Positions 34,096-45,321 of a DNA stretch of 64,000 nucleotides are shown in pieces (position 1 is the stretch's first letter; every line of letters starts with the position of its first letter). A model generated the notes under the pieces. That model was given only the letters and a program-made list of their open reading frames with translations. It had not been told where the DNA came from and made no database searches. The DNA comes from Ectobius pallidus (lineage: Eukaryota > Arthropoda > Insecta > Blattodea > Ectobiidae). The translations under genes were made by a program, and so were the position numbers. The stretch is from NCBI GenBank assembly GCA_964059195.1, contig CAXKWD010000002.1, forward strand, positions 52,292,923 through 52,356,922, in the 5' to 3' direction.

Positions 34096-34866
34096 CAGTC
34101 GGTCAAATAAAAAACGTCGGGCGGTATTTGATTAAGTATCACGAACGAGCATATGCGCATGTACAGGAAGACTTAAGGTTAGGTTCACACACGCCTCTTG
34201 TCTATCCATGTATTTTCTTGATTATTTAGTCAGTTTTGTTCCAAAACAAACATGTATAGAAGGCTGTGGCTATATGCCTCAAATCCGCCATATTCTTGGT
34301 TGCAAATTGTTATAATATTAATAATTAATAGATTCGCGAGGAATATGTTTATTCAAGGAGCATTTTTTAAAGATTTTATTTTATAATACCGGTACTTGTA
34401 GTGCAAAATCAATAACTTACGCTCAGCATCTGCATCCAATCTTAGGATCGAAATACGCGTCCGGCCAGATCAACGTTTGCTATGAAAACTTCCGGTCGCA
34501 TTATAGTAACGTTCCCACCTCTGAGCTTCTTTTCATAAATATGGAACCTTCTCGCTGCTTCAGAGACCGAAAAATGCAGGTCAATTACAACCCTAACCAC
34601 ACTTTCTCTCACGTTAGCATTTGTATGTGGCGATGACACAAAGCAAAATGAATTATGACAATGCATTAAGTTGAATATCGTGTGTTGCGATTTCCGCGAT
34701 GTTCATTTTTTCCCTCCTTGTTCATATTTTCCCTCCTGCCGCATGGCCTCATATGTTCCGAAAATGACCTGTATTTTGTGTTTTTTATAGGAAACTTGTG
34801 AACTAATGCGTCAAAACTTTAATTTTAACAGCATACGAGTCCCGACGTTTTTTATTTGACCGACTG
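34096..34866. mobile_element. Tc1/mariner-like non-autonomous element, copy 1
   Basis: The terminal repeats begin CAGTCGGTCAAATAAAAAAC at the left and are exactly inverted at the right over about 26 bp. The flanks are TA, the mariner target. A short - strand frame (34442-34666) has 'SVSEAARRFHIYE', reminiscent of an HTH, but no transposase. Confidence 0.88.
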
Positions 34867-34868
34867 TA

Positions 34869-35640
34869 CAGTCGGTCAAATAAAAAACGTCGGGCGGTAT
34901 TTGATTAAGTATCACGAACGAGCATATGCGCATGTACAGGAAGACTTAAGGTTAGGTTCACACACGCCTTTTGTCTATCCATGTATTTTCTTGATTATTT
35001 AGTCAGTTTTGTTCCAAAACAAACATGTATAGAAGGCTGTGGCTATATGCCTCAAATCCGCCATATTCTTGGTTGCAAATTTTTATAATATTAATAATTA
35101 ATAGATTCGCGAGGAATATGTTTATTCAAGGAGCATTTTTTTAAGATTTCATTTTATAATACCGGTACTTCTAGTGCAAAATCAATAACTTACGCTCAAC
35201 TTCTGCAACCAATCTTAGCATCGAAATACGCGTCCGGCCAGATCAACGTTTGCTATGAAAACTTCCGGTCGCATTATAGTCAAGTTCCCTCCTCTGAGCT
35301 GCTCTTTCATAAATATGGAACCTTCTCGCTGCTTCAGAGACCGAAAAATGCAGGTCAATTACAGCCCTAACTACACTTTCTCTCATGTTAGCATTTGTAT
35401 GTGGCGATGACACAAAGCAAAATGAATTATGACAATGCATTAAGTTGAATATCGTGTGTTGCGCTTTCCGCGATTTTAATTTTTTCCCTCCTTGTTCATA
35501 TTTCCCTCCTGCCGCATGGCCTCATATGTTCCGAAAATGACCTGTATTTTGTGTTTTTTTATAGGAAACTTGTGAACTATTGCGTCAAAACTTTAATTTT
35601 AACAGCATACGAGTCCCGACGTTTTTTATTTGACCGACTG
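34869..35640. mobile_element. Tc1/mariner-like non-autonomous element, copy 2 (tandem)
   Basis: It is a near-identical second copy in the same orientation, separated from copy 1 by a single TA (34867-34868). It carries the same short - strand frame (35243-35440). The high identity suggests a recent duplication. Confidence 0.88.
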
Positions 35641-35645
35641 TACTG

Positions 35646-36720
35646 TATATAATAAGAGGATGTAATGCAGGTAGTGCGTTTTTTTATTCAGTTGCCTGAG
35701 ACGCATACAAAGGCAAGCTTAACGACAGCGTTAACTGGCTTATAACTACCCTTAGGATTTTTTTCGAACAGCTGTAACGAAACAAAGTTTCAGCTCTTAG
35801 TATAATAACTTTATGTACAAAACGTATGAACGAAAATCGTTAGAGCCGTAAAGTAAGAGAAATTCTTCGTCAATCTTCATCACATCCCTAGAATAGCTTA
35901 TATCAAACTAGGATACAGAGTGGGTACCACTTTTTAAAGACTCTTTTTTCAAGAACTTCCCCTACCTGCTGCCATCCTAATCCTCCTCGACCTATCAAAC
36001 AGTGAATAGAAAGGTAATTAGGCGTATTCACACTTGTCTGCAGTCCAGTACAATGTTGCCAAAGACGTACCACAGCACTTACTTTACTTAAAAAGTAGTG
36101 AATGACAGCGGCAACACTGGGGAAACCCACGCGACAATCAGAGCAACTGTTCTTTCTCGGTGTCGAAGTTGGTGCAGATTTTCGGATTAGGGAACAATGC
36201 TATTATATTCTTTTGTAGATAGACGATGGTTTGGGACAAGGCCTTCTTAAAATGCCACCGACAGTAGCCTATATTTTTATGTAATTTTTCAATCAGGAGC
36301 TGTGCTGTTCAGACACGCAGACATGATTCTAAAAATAGCATTTTATATTCAGGTGACCTGAAATTAAGTATTTATGTTAAATACTCGACAGCACTTCATC
36401 CACCTGGTGTTAGATGCAGATAAATATGTCTCGTAGTGTCGTTTTCAAACTCCAGAGGAGCATCAGGGGCACTAAGATACAAAGGTACAGTTACTTCATA
36501 GTGATGTTTCTCGGGTAACGCTAAGCACAGTGAAAATACATTAGCTAGTACCTACATACAAATTTAGTTTGTTTCTGTCTGTAATGATTTGTCGCAAAAA
36601 CTACTATAGTGAAAGGGCTAAAATATTGCTTAAATATAGTTTTTATAGCCAGAAAGAACATAGGAATACAGTTGTTCACTTATCTCCGCTATCTAACCTA
36701 ATATCATACATAGTGATTAC
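35646..36720. other. Spacer with a dispersed repeat
   Basis: The segment 36178-36243 ('ttttcggattagggaacaat', then 'ttctttttgtagat..acgatg') occurs as a reverse complement at about 48826-48892. No gene seen. The - strand ORF at 35903-36130 lacks domain features. Confidence 0.45.
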
Positions 36721-37292
36721 AAGGGCCTGGTTTTTGATGACATGTCATCTTTTACCTGCTACATCATCAAGGACAAATATTATTTTGATCATGACTCCTA
36801 GATTTTTAAAATTGTAATTGTTAGGGTCTTTTTTGGTTATTTTCCCTATTTTATTTTAGGTCATTTTTAGAATTTGTTATTATTTGGTCGTTTTTTGGTC
36901 ATCTTATGGTCTCTTTTTCCACATTTCATATATTTTTTGTACTTTTAAAAATATATAGTAATTATTTTCTTATTTTGTGTTGTTTTCGCATTATAGGCCT
37001 ATAGAGTTTTTGTTCGTTAACAGAACTCTAAATAAGCATGAATAAATAGATCTTGTTATAATTTAATTTGGATACAGAAAGACGGTGGTCGCTGTTTGCA
37101 TTTAACCTATATAATTAACTAATTATAAGCCTATGATTGTGTCAACATCATAAATATACACAAGTCTTATGAATAAACCAATATTTCCATACTTTTTTAA
37201 TGGGTATTTACTTTTTGTTTTTGTTGTATTTTTGCAGTCATTTTATAGATCATTTCTTAAGCATTTTTATGTCATTCAAATTCGGGCCCTGA
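36721..37292. mobile_element. MITE, same family as 23966-24704
   Basis: It starts AAGGGCCTGGTTTTTGATG and ends 'ttcaaattcgggccctga'. The 7-bp flank TGATTAC is duplicated (36714-36720 and 37293-37299). Non-coding. Confidence 0.7.
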
Positions 37293-37299
37293 TGATTAC

Positions 37300-38201
37300 C
37301 AACTACAGTAGTTTTAAACACAGCCTTAGAGCACCTTCACATGAGACCACCATAGCCACGCCACCAGGTTTTTTTCATTTTTTTTAAATATCTCGCTTCC
37401 AAGGCACCAAAATTCTCAGAACTACAACTTAAACCCACTGCAGTCTATTAGAAGCCATTCCAAAGGAAGCTAATTTTGTAGTATTACTTCCACAAATATT
37501 TATCATAGATCTTATTGCGTATAGGCTAACATTGATCTCGGTTTCCATTATATATTGTATTCAATATCTCTGTGTGCTTTTTCAAGCTGAGAATTTGCAT
37601 GTAGCCTATACAAAAGATACCTCGTACTTCCTTAGGCAAAGAAATATCACAGAAATCATCTAAAAATTATGACTAATGAAAGTGGAAAAAGGAAACTTAG
37701 AGGAAACTTAGTCTACTCAATGCATGCATAGTTTTATTTAGACGAAAGGAGAACAATGTAGAACATCGTTGTTTAATATTAATATTAGTCTATGACTAAT
37801 AACGGTGACGATATTACAACATAATGCCAGTAGTTTTATCACTGTAATTCTTAGTTAAGAAAAAAGCCACGATTACTTTCTGTAGTAATTAAAAAAATCA
37901 ATTTTGTATATGTGATCTCTTTAAAGAAATGATCACAGAACTGCACTACTTACATTAGACATGTCTTTGGTTTGGATGTGAAGTGTTTGTATTTTGTTTT
38001 TGTTAAATAATTACATGTCATATTGTCACAGTACAGTTTATTAAATTATACTTCTGTTAAATATTTATTTGTTTATTTATTCGATTTCACTTCAACAGTC
38101 CTGCACTGCAGTGTACAGCATGTAAAAATTCTCCAAGAGGCCCCTATAACTGTTAGCTGGTTTTTTGTTTCTGGTCTCTTGGAAAAGTATGGAGAATTGT
38201 T
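37300..38201. other. Spacer, nothing recognised
   Basis: AT-rich, no credible ORF, no repeat that I can name. Confidence 0.4.
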
Positions 38202-39136
38202 CCCTGCAGTGCTCGCGTGGCGTCTGACAGACGCCAGACCAGATTCATTTCACCATATCTAGAATACCTATGAGGCCATTGTGCTGACCTACCATCTACC
38301 TTTCGGTCAACTACTCTTAAATAACATATCCAAGCGGCAACCCTCCAGTTTTCGCCTAGCAAGAGTGGAGTGTCGTTATTGTTGCAAAAATGTAGATGTC
38401 GTCTGTGAGACGCCGCGCGAGCTTTACTGTTACAAGGTAAGTTACTGGTTTAAAACTAATTTCTTGCAGAAACTAGTGATCATAAACCTACAATACCAAT
38501 CTTTTATGATGGAAATTATTTATCTTTAGGCTTTCTGATCCAAATGATTGGAAGATAGTGCAAAGTTGCTAGAAGAAGAAAATGGTGATGATGTTGAACT
38601 TGATTCCGATAGTGATCCTAAAGAAGACATTGCGGAGTCTAGAAGTGAGTCTACGGATACTGAGCAAGAAGCTGATGATGATAATGAATATAGTGAATGT
38701 GATAGGCCTAAATATTTCGTAGGGCGGGACAAAGTTTCTAAACGGAATAAGAAGAGATCAGTAACTAGTAGTAAAAGTTGTTATGCCTACAAAGTCTTAG
38801 GACAATAATAATTTAAAATTATTTAAAAATGGTTACATGCCTAACAACATTGTTTTATTGTTAATTAATTAAAGTCATAATCTGCTAATATGGATTTGTG
38901 TCCAATATGATTAGTTAAATGCTCATTTTCAATAAATTGACTTAATACACATATTTTTAACTAAGCAATGTATACAAAACATGTTCAATAATATTAAATA
39001 AACTATGACAACCCTCAATAAACAAAATGAACACTCAAAACAACATAAAAAATAGAAACAACGTAAAAAACGAACGGCGTCTCTCAGACGCCGCGCGAGC
39101 TTCTATGTCCTAAAATAGCACGCGAGCACTGCAGGG
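38202..39136 (+). pseudogene. piggyBac-like element remnant, scrambled
   Basis: The ends are CCCTGCAGTGCTCGCG (38202) and its reverse complement (ending 39136), each with a 'ggcgtctgacagacgcc'-type hairpin nearby. Inside, 38281-38436 encodes a C-terminal cysteine-rich tail ('VECRYCCKNVDVVCETP'), as in piggyBac transposases. Then 38533-38808 encodes an N-terminal part: an acidic stretch with 'DSDSDPKEDIAESRSESTD', then 'YFVGRDKVSKRNKK'. The C-terminal piece lies before the N-terminal piece and the catalytic core is absent. A second copy of the right-end motif ('acgccgcgcgagctt') sits at about 38411. This suggests two truncated copies joined. No clear TTAA duplication was seen. Confidence 0.65.
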
Positions 39137-39679
39137 TTTCTGGTTTCTCAGAACAACAATATCATTTTAGCAGTCATACTGACAAAAACAAAATAAAACT
39201 GATTTTTTTTTTAGAATACATTACTAGAAACTACTCATTCTTTCATGGGAACAAAGAAGGCAAACTATTTTGTAAGAATAGTTAAAACCCACAAAAATTC
39301 CAGAAAATCGATAAAAATGCAGTTCCTCACAAAAAAAATGCAAAACAATACACAAACAAATATGGTTAATTTAGCTCCAATTGTTGTGAAATTTACTTAT
39401 ATCTAATTCAGCAATGTATCAGGAAAAAGATGCAAATGCGTAGAAAGCCTATAGGCGGGATTAACACTGAATACAACAATGTATATTTTAGTTTGCGGCA
39501 TTACGTAAACTATCCTATGCGTACCGGGATTGGACTCTTGTCTTTCTAAACGAATTTTTTTTTTACTTTATGTTGAAATAAAATATGATTCTCGCTAAGC
39601 GCAGAGTCGAAAACCGTTTCTTTTTATGTTCGCTCACTCTCATTCTGTGAGCAATTTAAATTATACTGTTGCAAGGCTG

Positions 39680-39687
39680 TGACGTCA
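39680..39687. promoter_or_regulatory. CRE octamer TGACGTCA
   Basis: It lies within GTGACGTCAC, 118 bp before the THAP start codon at 39805, in a GC-rich patch (39670-39735). Confidence 0.6.
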
Positions 39688-39804
39688 CGCGGCTAATGCG
39701 CCGCGCCGTCGCGTCAGCAGTTTCAGTTTGGCTTGCTCCGGTATTGTGTGAAAGGTGCCGGTCTTGTATTTCCTAGTATTGTTTATTGTGTAGTGTAAGT
39801 GAAG

Positions 39805-40413
39805 ATGCCTGCGTGCAGTGCTAACGGTTGTTCAAATAATTCTGGTGTCCATAGAAGTGTTGGTTACTATGCATTCCCTGATAAAAACAAGAACAGACAT
39901 TTGTACAACAAATGGGTTTCTTGCATGAAGCGTAAAAATTTTGTTCCAACAAAAAATTCTAGAGTATGTGGAAAGCATTTTACAGAAGATGATTTTAACG
40001 AATCGGATATTTTAAAAATCAGAATATTGAAGGATGAAAAATTCAGGTGCCCTAGACTAAAAGACAATGCGGTACCTTCAAAGTTTTTAGTAGGTAGTAA
40101 AGAAATTCCTTTAAAGAGGGAAGTGTTGGAATTAATTGATAATTCAGTAACTGATTCTAAACACGAAAGAGAAGCTACACAAGTTTATGACTGTATGCAT
40201 GTAGAGTTGAAGACTGACGCAGAAATACAGTGTGAGACAGGCACAGAAATTTATAGAGCTGCAAATTCTGTCTGTATGAACTACATTGATGAACATGACA
40301 CCTCGGATGGTAAGGATGAAGATTACGTCCCCGATGAAATCATCAGTGAAGGAGAAGAAGATGGCATAGAAAATATAAAGTTGTCGGAAAAATATTCTTC
40401 TGTGTTTGTCTGT
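39805..40413 (+). CDS. First-type exon: THAP zinc finger with acidic tail
   Basis: This is 203 codons from the ATG at 39805 to a GTAAGT donor at 40414, phase 0. THAP domain residues 1-93: C4 and C9 in 'CSANGC', 'YYAFP', W37, 'RVCGKHF' (C55, H58), closed by 'NAVPSKF' (89-95). The domain is longer than in the other units because of an insert before the AVPS box. It is followed by about 110 residues rich in Asp and Glu, including 'DEHDTSDGKDEDYVPDE' and 'EGEEDGIE'. It is the longest THAP unit and the only one that brings its own acidic region, which could act in activation or protein contact (inference). An upstream in-frame ATG is not seen, and the codon at 39799 is not ATG. A CRE lies 118 bp upstream. 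Confidence 0.88.
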
Positions 40414-41897
40414 GTAAGTATCCTTCTTACCCGGTTCAGTATATGCCATACATGTGGCGCTCCAGTTAATGAAACGTCAAGTTGAAACGAGAGGAGTAAT
40501 GTTACGAATAAAAATTCATTGTGTGAATGGGCATAAATACGAGTGGTCTCTGGGAGCATAGGTGGAAGTTTAAAAAGTAATGTTCAGGAATGTATCTATG
40601 CGGATTAACATTTAATTATTTATCAGCTTTCTCAAATTCTATTAAAATTAAATACTGCCGTTGAAAAACTAGTTGGAAGTACTCCTATCTACTGTAACTT
40701 CAACAGATAATTTCTCCTTCATTTTCTGCACGCTACTAGCGCCACATCGTGCGGGTGTGAGGTGCCTGCGCCGTGCAGTACAGTACACAGCGGGCGAGGC
40801 TACAGCAAACATCTTCAATGTTAATAACGGCCAATTATTACTCATGTAATAATGAATAGCTTTATTAATTATTAACTTCAGCTTGAATTAAGGGAAGAAA
40901 ATACTAATAAACGTAAGTGCTAAGGTCGAATGAACTAGTTTCCTTTTCAGTGCAATGTACGGCCATAATAATTTTTTATTCAATCGTGTTTAGAACTATT
41001 TTGCAATTTAAGGTGTATATTAACCTTGGAGATTATATTGTTATTGGCATTGCTTTAAATATATATGCAATATTATTTCTAAGCATTTAGTGTAAAATTG
41101 TTTAAATATGTAATATCCCTTCCGTTTTACAGGCCTATAGCCTGTTATTTCCGTATTGTTATGGCGTTCTGAGGATTTTTTCTGTTCTCTCGTGAGTTTG
41201 TGGCTGCCCGGTCCCCTAGATGAGATGGACAATATTGTGATGTGTTTACAAGTGCCGTTCTTCAGTGACTATTTCGGTAACAGGATGGAAGTGATCTGTC
41301 TACTAGTTCACTGTTTATAGAGATCCTATTTTACGGTGAATGACAATGTTAAATTTCGATTCAAAAGTTGTGTTAATTCTGGTGTTATTTCGCAATAAAA
41401 TAAAATAGACTTATAGCTGAAACAGTGCAAAACATTGTATATTACCGTAGAAACACATCAATAATATTTTAGGCCTTTCGCTTTGTAGATTTTAAACATA
41501 TTTTCTTAAGAGTTTACAACTATAAATATTTTAACAGCTTATTTCTTTAGTAGAAACGAACAAAAATATTCAAGCACTATTTTTGTACCATGTGAGCACG
41601 TTTGCAAAAAAAACTGTCTCTAAACTTCTGATAAGTATTTTTTCACGTCAGCAAAGGAAAGTAAAATAATAAATTTTGCCACTGCTGTTTTCAATCAGGT
41701 TGGCAATTTTCGTGCAAATTAAATACAAAAATTAATGCGTGGATGACATAGTCAACGTCGGGTTGGTAACGTCAAAGAATGTATAATAGTCAATCGGTGG
41801 ATTTGTTTTCTTACAAGTGACAGATAGGTCATTGCCACCGAAAGAGCGATCTGGCTGTGGGTTGTTGCCATTCTGCGGAATTTATAAAACTTATAAA
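40414..41897. other. Spacer, no gene seen
   Basis: A GC-rich patch with 'cgccacatcgtgcgggtgtg' and 'gcctgcgccgtgcag' at 40738-40805 might be a promoter, but no exon follows within 1.7 kb. Several short ORFs here are antisense or low-complexity. Confidence 0.4.
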
Positions 41898-42364
41898 TAG
41901 GGGTCGGATTTCTATGACATGTCAAATTTTCCTCCTTTGCATTATTTCAGGTTTCCGACTAATTTAAACCCGATTCTAAGCATCCTGGTGAAAATGAAAA
42001 GGCTTTTATTGTGCATTTGACTGCATATTTAGGAAATTTTCAACTGTTGTAGCATATTTAGTGTGAATATGCATATTTAAGTCATATTTTTGGCATATTT
42101 TGTGCATATTAAAGAAATTTTGAAGTTTCATATCATATTTTGAAAATTTTGCATTATAATGATACTTTTTGAGAATTTACAAATATTTTAAATAATTAAC
42201 ATTATATTTTAATAAAATGAATTGTAATGAAACTTAAAAAAATATGTACATAAAGTGTAAGTGGCAAAGTCATATTTTAAATTGTATTGGTCATATTTTA
42301 CTGTTTTTTAGGTCATAAATGCATGCATATATCCTACTTTTTAGGTCATAGAAATCCGCCCTCT
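41898..42364. mobile_element. MITE with AGGGGTCGGATTTCTATGAC ends
   Basis: The left end is 'taggggtcggatttctatga' and the right end 'tcatagaaatccgccctct', its inverse with few changes. The flank ACTTATAAA is duplicated (41889-41897 and 42365-42373). The internal 'catatttt' words repeat. It lies 211 bp before the THAP start at 42575. Confidence 0.75.
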
Positions 42365-42574
42365 ACTTATAAACTATGCACATTATCACAAAACTTAAAG
42401 TAGAATTTATAGTTTGTACATGTCAACTATTGCTACCTTCAATCTACACTGTTGTACTACTGCCGCTCTACATTTTATTGCTGTTTTAGTTTTCAAAAAA
42501 GCTAAAAATATTTTCTTCCCTCAATTCACTGATGTTACGGCCTGTTTGTTTCTGGCAGGAAAATTGGCCATAAA

Positions 42575-42847
42575 ATGGTCTATTGTTGCGTACCCAACTG
42601 TAAAAAAGAGAGCGGGAAAGGCAAACGAATATCTTTTCACGAATTTCCACTAGATGAAGAATTAAGACAAAAGTGGCTAAGAAAAATACCCAGAGAGGGT
42701 TATGTCCCTAATTATAATTCAAGAGCATCTGTGGTGTGCGGTTTGCATTTTCGTGAATCGGATTACCGTCTTGGTTTGAAAACGCGGAGACTGAAACCCA
42801 ATGCTTTCCCATCGATATTTGATCAATGGAGATATCCAGTGAGAAAG
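42575..42847 (+). CDS. First-type exon: THAP zinc finger (HEFP subgroup, second copy)
   Basis: This is 91 codons from the ATG at 42575 to a GTAAGT donor at 42848, phase 0. THAP ligands are C4 and C9 in 'CCVPNC', W34, and C55 and H58 in 'VVCGLHF', closed by 'LKPNAFPSIF', in which Phe replaces Val of the AVPS box. Residue spacing is identical to 25916, so the pair arose by duplication, and the two units are 16 kb apart with unrelated units between them. It is the shortest unit in the array. No CRE lies upstream, as for its paralogue. Confidence 0.9.
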
Positions 42848-44144
42848 GTAAGTCAGAAAGAATCATGCTATTAGAGTACACCATAAAAATATATTACAAT
42901 AATTATACACGGGATGATAGATTTTTATCAAACAGAAGGTTTATTACTGCTCCACCGTGAAAGTTCCTTAAGTAGTAACTAGTTCAGTAGTGTTTCCTGA
43001 AATATCACATTTGACTGGATAATGGAAAGACTGATGTTAAGAAGAATAATTTTAATAAAATTGAGCTGAGAATATTAATTGTATTCAATAGGCCTATATT
43101 TCTATTCTATTTTCATGAAAACCGAAATGTGTAATGAGTAGACTGTCTAAACTTATAAGTTGAGGGCATTTTACTGTGTTCAATATATCTATTTTGTAAA
43201 TACTGTATGTACTTTGTCTCTCCCCTATTACTGCCTCCACAAACCTTTCCCACACAAAAGATAGTGAACAGTAGATATAGTTGGCTCAACACATGAAATT
43301 CTAGTCGTAGTCACTCACCACATCTATAACTCAGATTTTAAGTCTTCCGTTGCAAATGATGATACTTTAAATTAGGCCTAGACAACTACTTTAATATATT
43401 CGTTTACTCTATACTGAAACATGAAGGGTAAAGGAAGGATTTTTTTTTTTACATTGTATTTAATATGGTGACAATTTTCTTAGCAAATCTAGATCGGAAA
43501 GGAAATTCAAATAACATTAGCTCTGTCAAAATAGGTACATTTCAAAAACATTGTTATTAATTGTGAGTTAGGTATCGGTATTCCGTTATATTTGCTATCA
43601 GATCGACGAACATTTAAAGAGCTACATATATTTTAGCGTAACTTAAATTCTAAACGTTTTTAGTGCTCTTAGAAATTAATACACTATATGTCAGAATTAG
43701 ATGATGTAGGGCATTATAAGTTAATGACTGAAGTGGTGCAGTTGAAAAAAGGTCAGTTGATCTTAGCTCTGCCAGAAAAATAAAGAAAAGAATAAATAAT
43801 AAATGTACAAAAATTCCAAAAATATATTTTTTTTCTGCAGTTAACTTATGGTTAATTAGACATAATTCGTTGGTGAAAATTCTACACCCAAAAACTGCTT
43901 AGAACCTCGTCTGAGACCCCAACCCTCGCCGCCCTGCACCCCTCGCATAGAACTGTGTAGTCCACAAAGTTGCTCCGCAGTGAGAAGTGAAGTCACGTGT
44001 GTTGAGGAGAAACTTTCAGTCGGCAGTGAGGTCGCTCACGCAAGAGACGTGCGGGTTGTGAACAAAGCGCTATTGTGGAAAATTGGTAACGACACCTGCG
44101 TAGGCCTAATTGTGACGTGTAAGTCGTGTTGATTTCTGGCGAAT
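42848..44144. other. Spacer before the DUF4817 exon at 44145
   Basis: AT-rich with no gene. From 43905 it is GC-richer ('cctcgccgccctgcacccct') with an E-box-like 'gtcacgtgtg' at about 43993, a plausible promoter about 150 bp before the start. Confidence 0.4.
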
Positions 44145-44504
44145 ATGTTCACTATTGAAGAACGAGAGTTCCTGGTGGAACAAGTTTTTCGTGACCGTGG
44201 AAAGTTTACGGAAAATGTGAAAAAGAAGTTTCTTATGCGTTTTCCTAATTCTAAGTGTCCAAACCGTGACACTGTTCGTGATTTGATTAGGAAATTTCGT
44301 GAAACTGGTTCAGTTCGCGATGCACCAAGAAGTGGTAGACCTACGGTTTTAACGGAAGAGAAACTTAAAACAATTTCAGATATATTGAAGCGTAGTCCTA
44401 AGAAATCCGTGCGGAGATTATCACACGAGGCTAATGTATCTTATTCGACAGCACATAAGGCCATTACCTTACACCGGAAATTACACTCCTGTAAGATTGC
44501 TAAG
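44145..44504 (+). CDS. First-type exon: DUF4817 helix-turn-helix (third copy)
   Basis: This is 120 codons from the ATG at 44145 to a GTGAGT donor at 44505, phase 0. It has the same order as 18426 and 19528: 'FTIEEREFLVEQVFRDRG', 'CPNRDTVRDLIRKFRETGSV' (about 37-57), linker 'APRSGRPTV', 'LTEEKLKTISDILKRSP', and 'SVRRLSHEANVSYSTAHK'. It is the most canonical of the three, since 'RSGRP..LTEE' is the common DUF4817/mariner linker. In autonomous elements a DDE domain follows this module directly; here the frame ends 15 codons past the donor. Confidence 0.88.
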
Positions 44505-45058
44505 GTGAGTGCAGTACTATATATTATCTGTACGATATTAAAAGCCCCCTAAAATGTGTGTCTCAAATGCAGGTCTTTCCATTATCCAGTCAAATGTAAA
44601 TGTATATGTAAATCCACCCATGTCATATTGTAATCAAACTCCTCCGAGATCCTAGAGATCTGCAATTTTCAACACACGTTCTTAACGACCCGCGGAGTGT
44701 CTAATGTGAAAAGTTGATCCTGATAGCACAGTCAGTTCGGTCGAAATTTTATTTTTAATACGTTTTTGCTTTTGGTATTTTCAGTCTCCTGTCATATCCA
44801 CGATATGGATAATGTTTTATCATTTTTACAATTTTTTTCTGTACACATTACACAGTCTTCTGTCACCTTCAATATGCTATCCGGGCTATGTTTCGACCAA
44901 TCAGAAGGCACCGTTATATTAGTGGTGTTCATTTTGACCTGTATCACTTAATTATTTATAAGATACACTATAGTCGTTCCTTTCGTTTCCATCTCTTTGA
45001 GAAGTGTAAAAAGCTCGGTGGTATAAACTCATGAGTTGACAGGTGGAATATTCTATAC

Positions 45059-45313
45059 CAGCGCGTCTCAAGCTTTTTGAACCCGAGGACCTCTAAAATG
45101 TCTAACAAAATTTACGGACCCCTAATTTTACATCCCACTTTTAAAAGAAGGCCTATATTCTTAATATTTGCGGTATTAATTATAGGTCATTATAACGAAA
45201 TATGTGAAAAAATTGTACTTCTTTATCTTCCACTTGCTTTATGATATTTTTAATTATGTCTGCGGACCATCTGCACCACCAGTGGTCCGCGGACCATAGG
45301 TTCAGAAACGCTG
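45059..45313. mobile_element. hAT-type MITE, 255 bp
   Basis: The ends CAGCGCGTCTCAAGC and TCAGAAACGCTG are inverted. The 8-bp flank TTCTATAC is a perfect duplication (45051-45058 and 45314-45321). Internal 'ggtccgcggacc' palindrome. Confidence 0.9.
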
Positions 45314-45321
45314 TTCTATAC

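Larger units (their letters stand above)
33054..35645. mobile_element. pogo/Tigger-type element (about 1,045 bp) split by two MITEs near its right end
   Basis: The left end CAGTACGACCTGTCTTATCC starts at 33054 after TA (33052-33053). The right end 'ccggatatggcaggttgta' stops at 34095 and resumes as CTG at 35643-35645, followed by TA. Joined, the right terminus is CAGGTTGTACTG, the reverse complement of the left end with one mismatch. Subterminal 'atccgga' words repeat at both ends. Such ends and TA targets are typical of Tigger elements. Inside, only the DNA-binding exon 33357-33800 remains and the DDE domain is missing. The two Tc1-like elements sit at a TA five bases from the right end. Confidence 0.85.

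Noticed and set aside
38281..38436. Phase-0 GTAAGT after the piggyBac cysteine-rich tail as an array unit
   Set aside because: It is the C-terminal tail of a broken transposase with no sound start codon, so the donor is probably chance.
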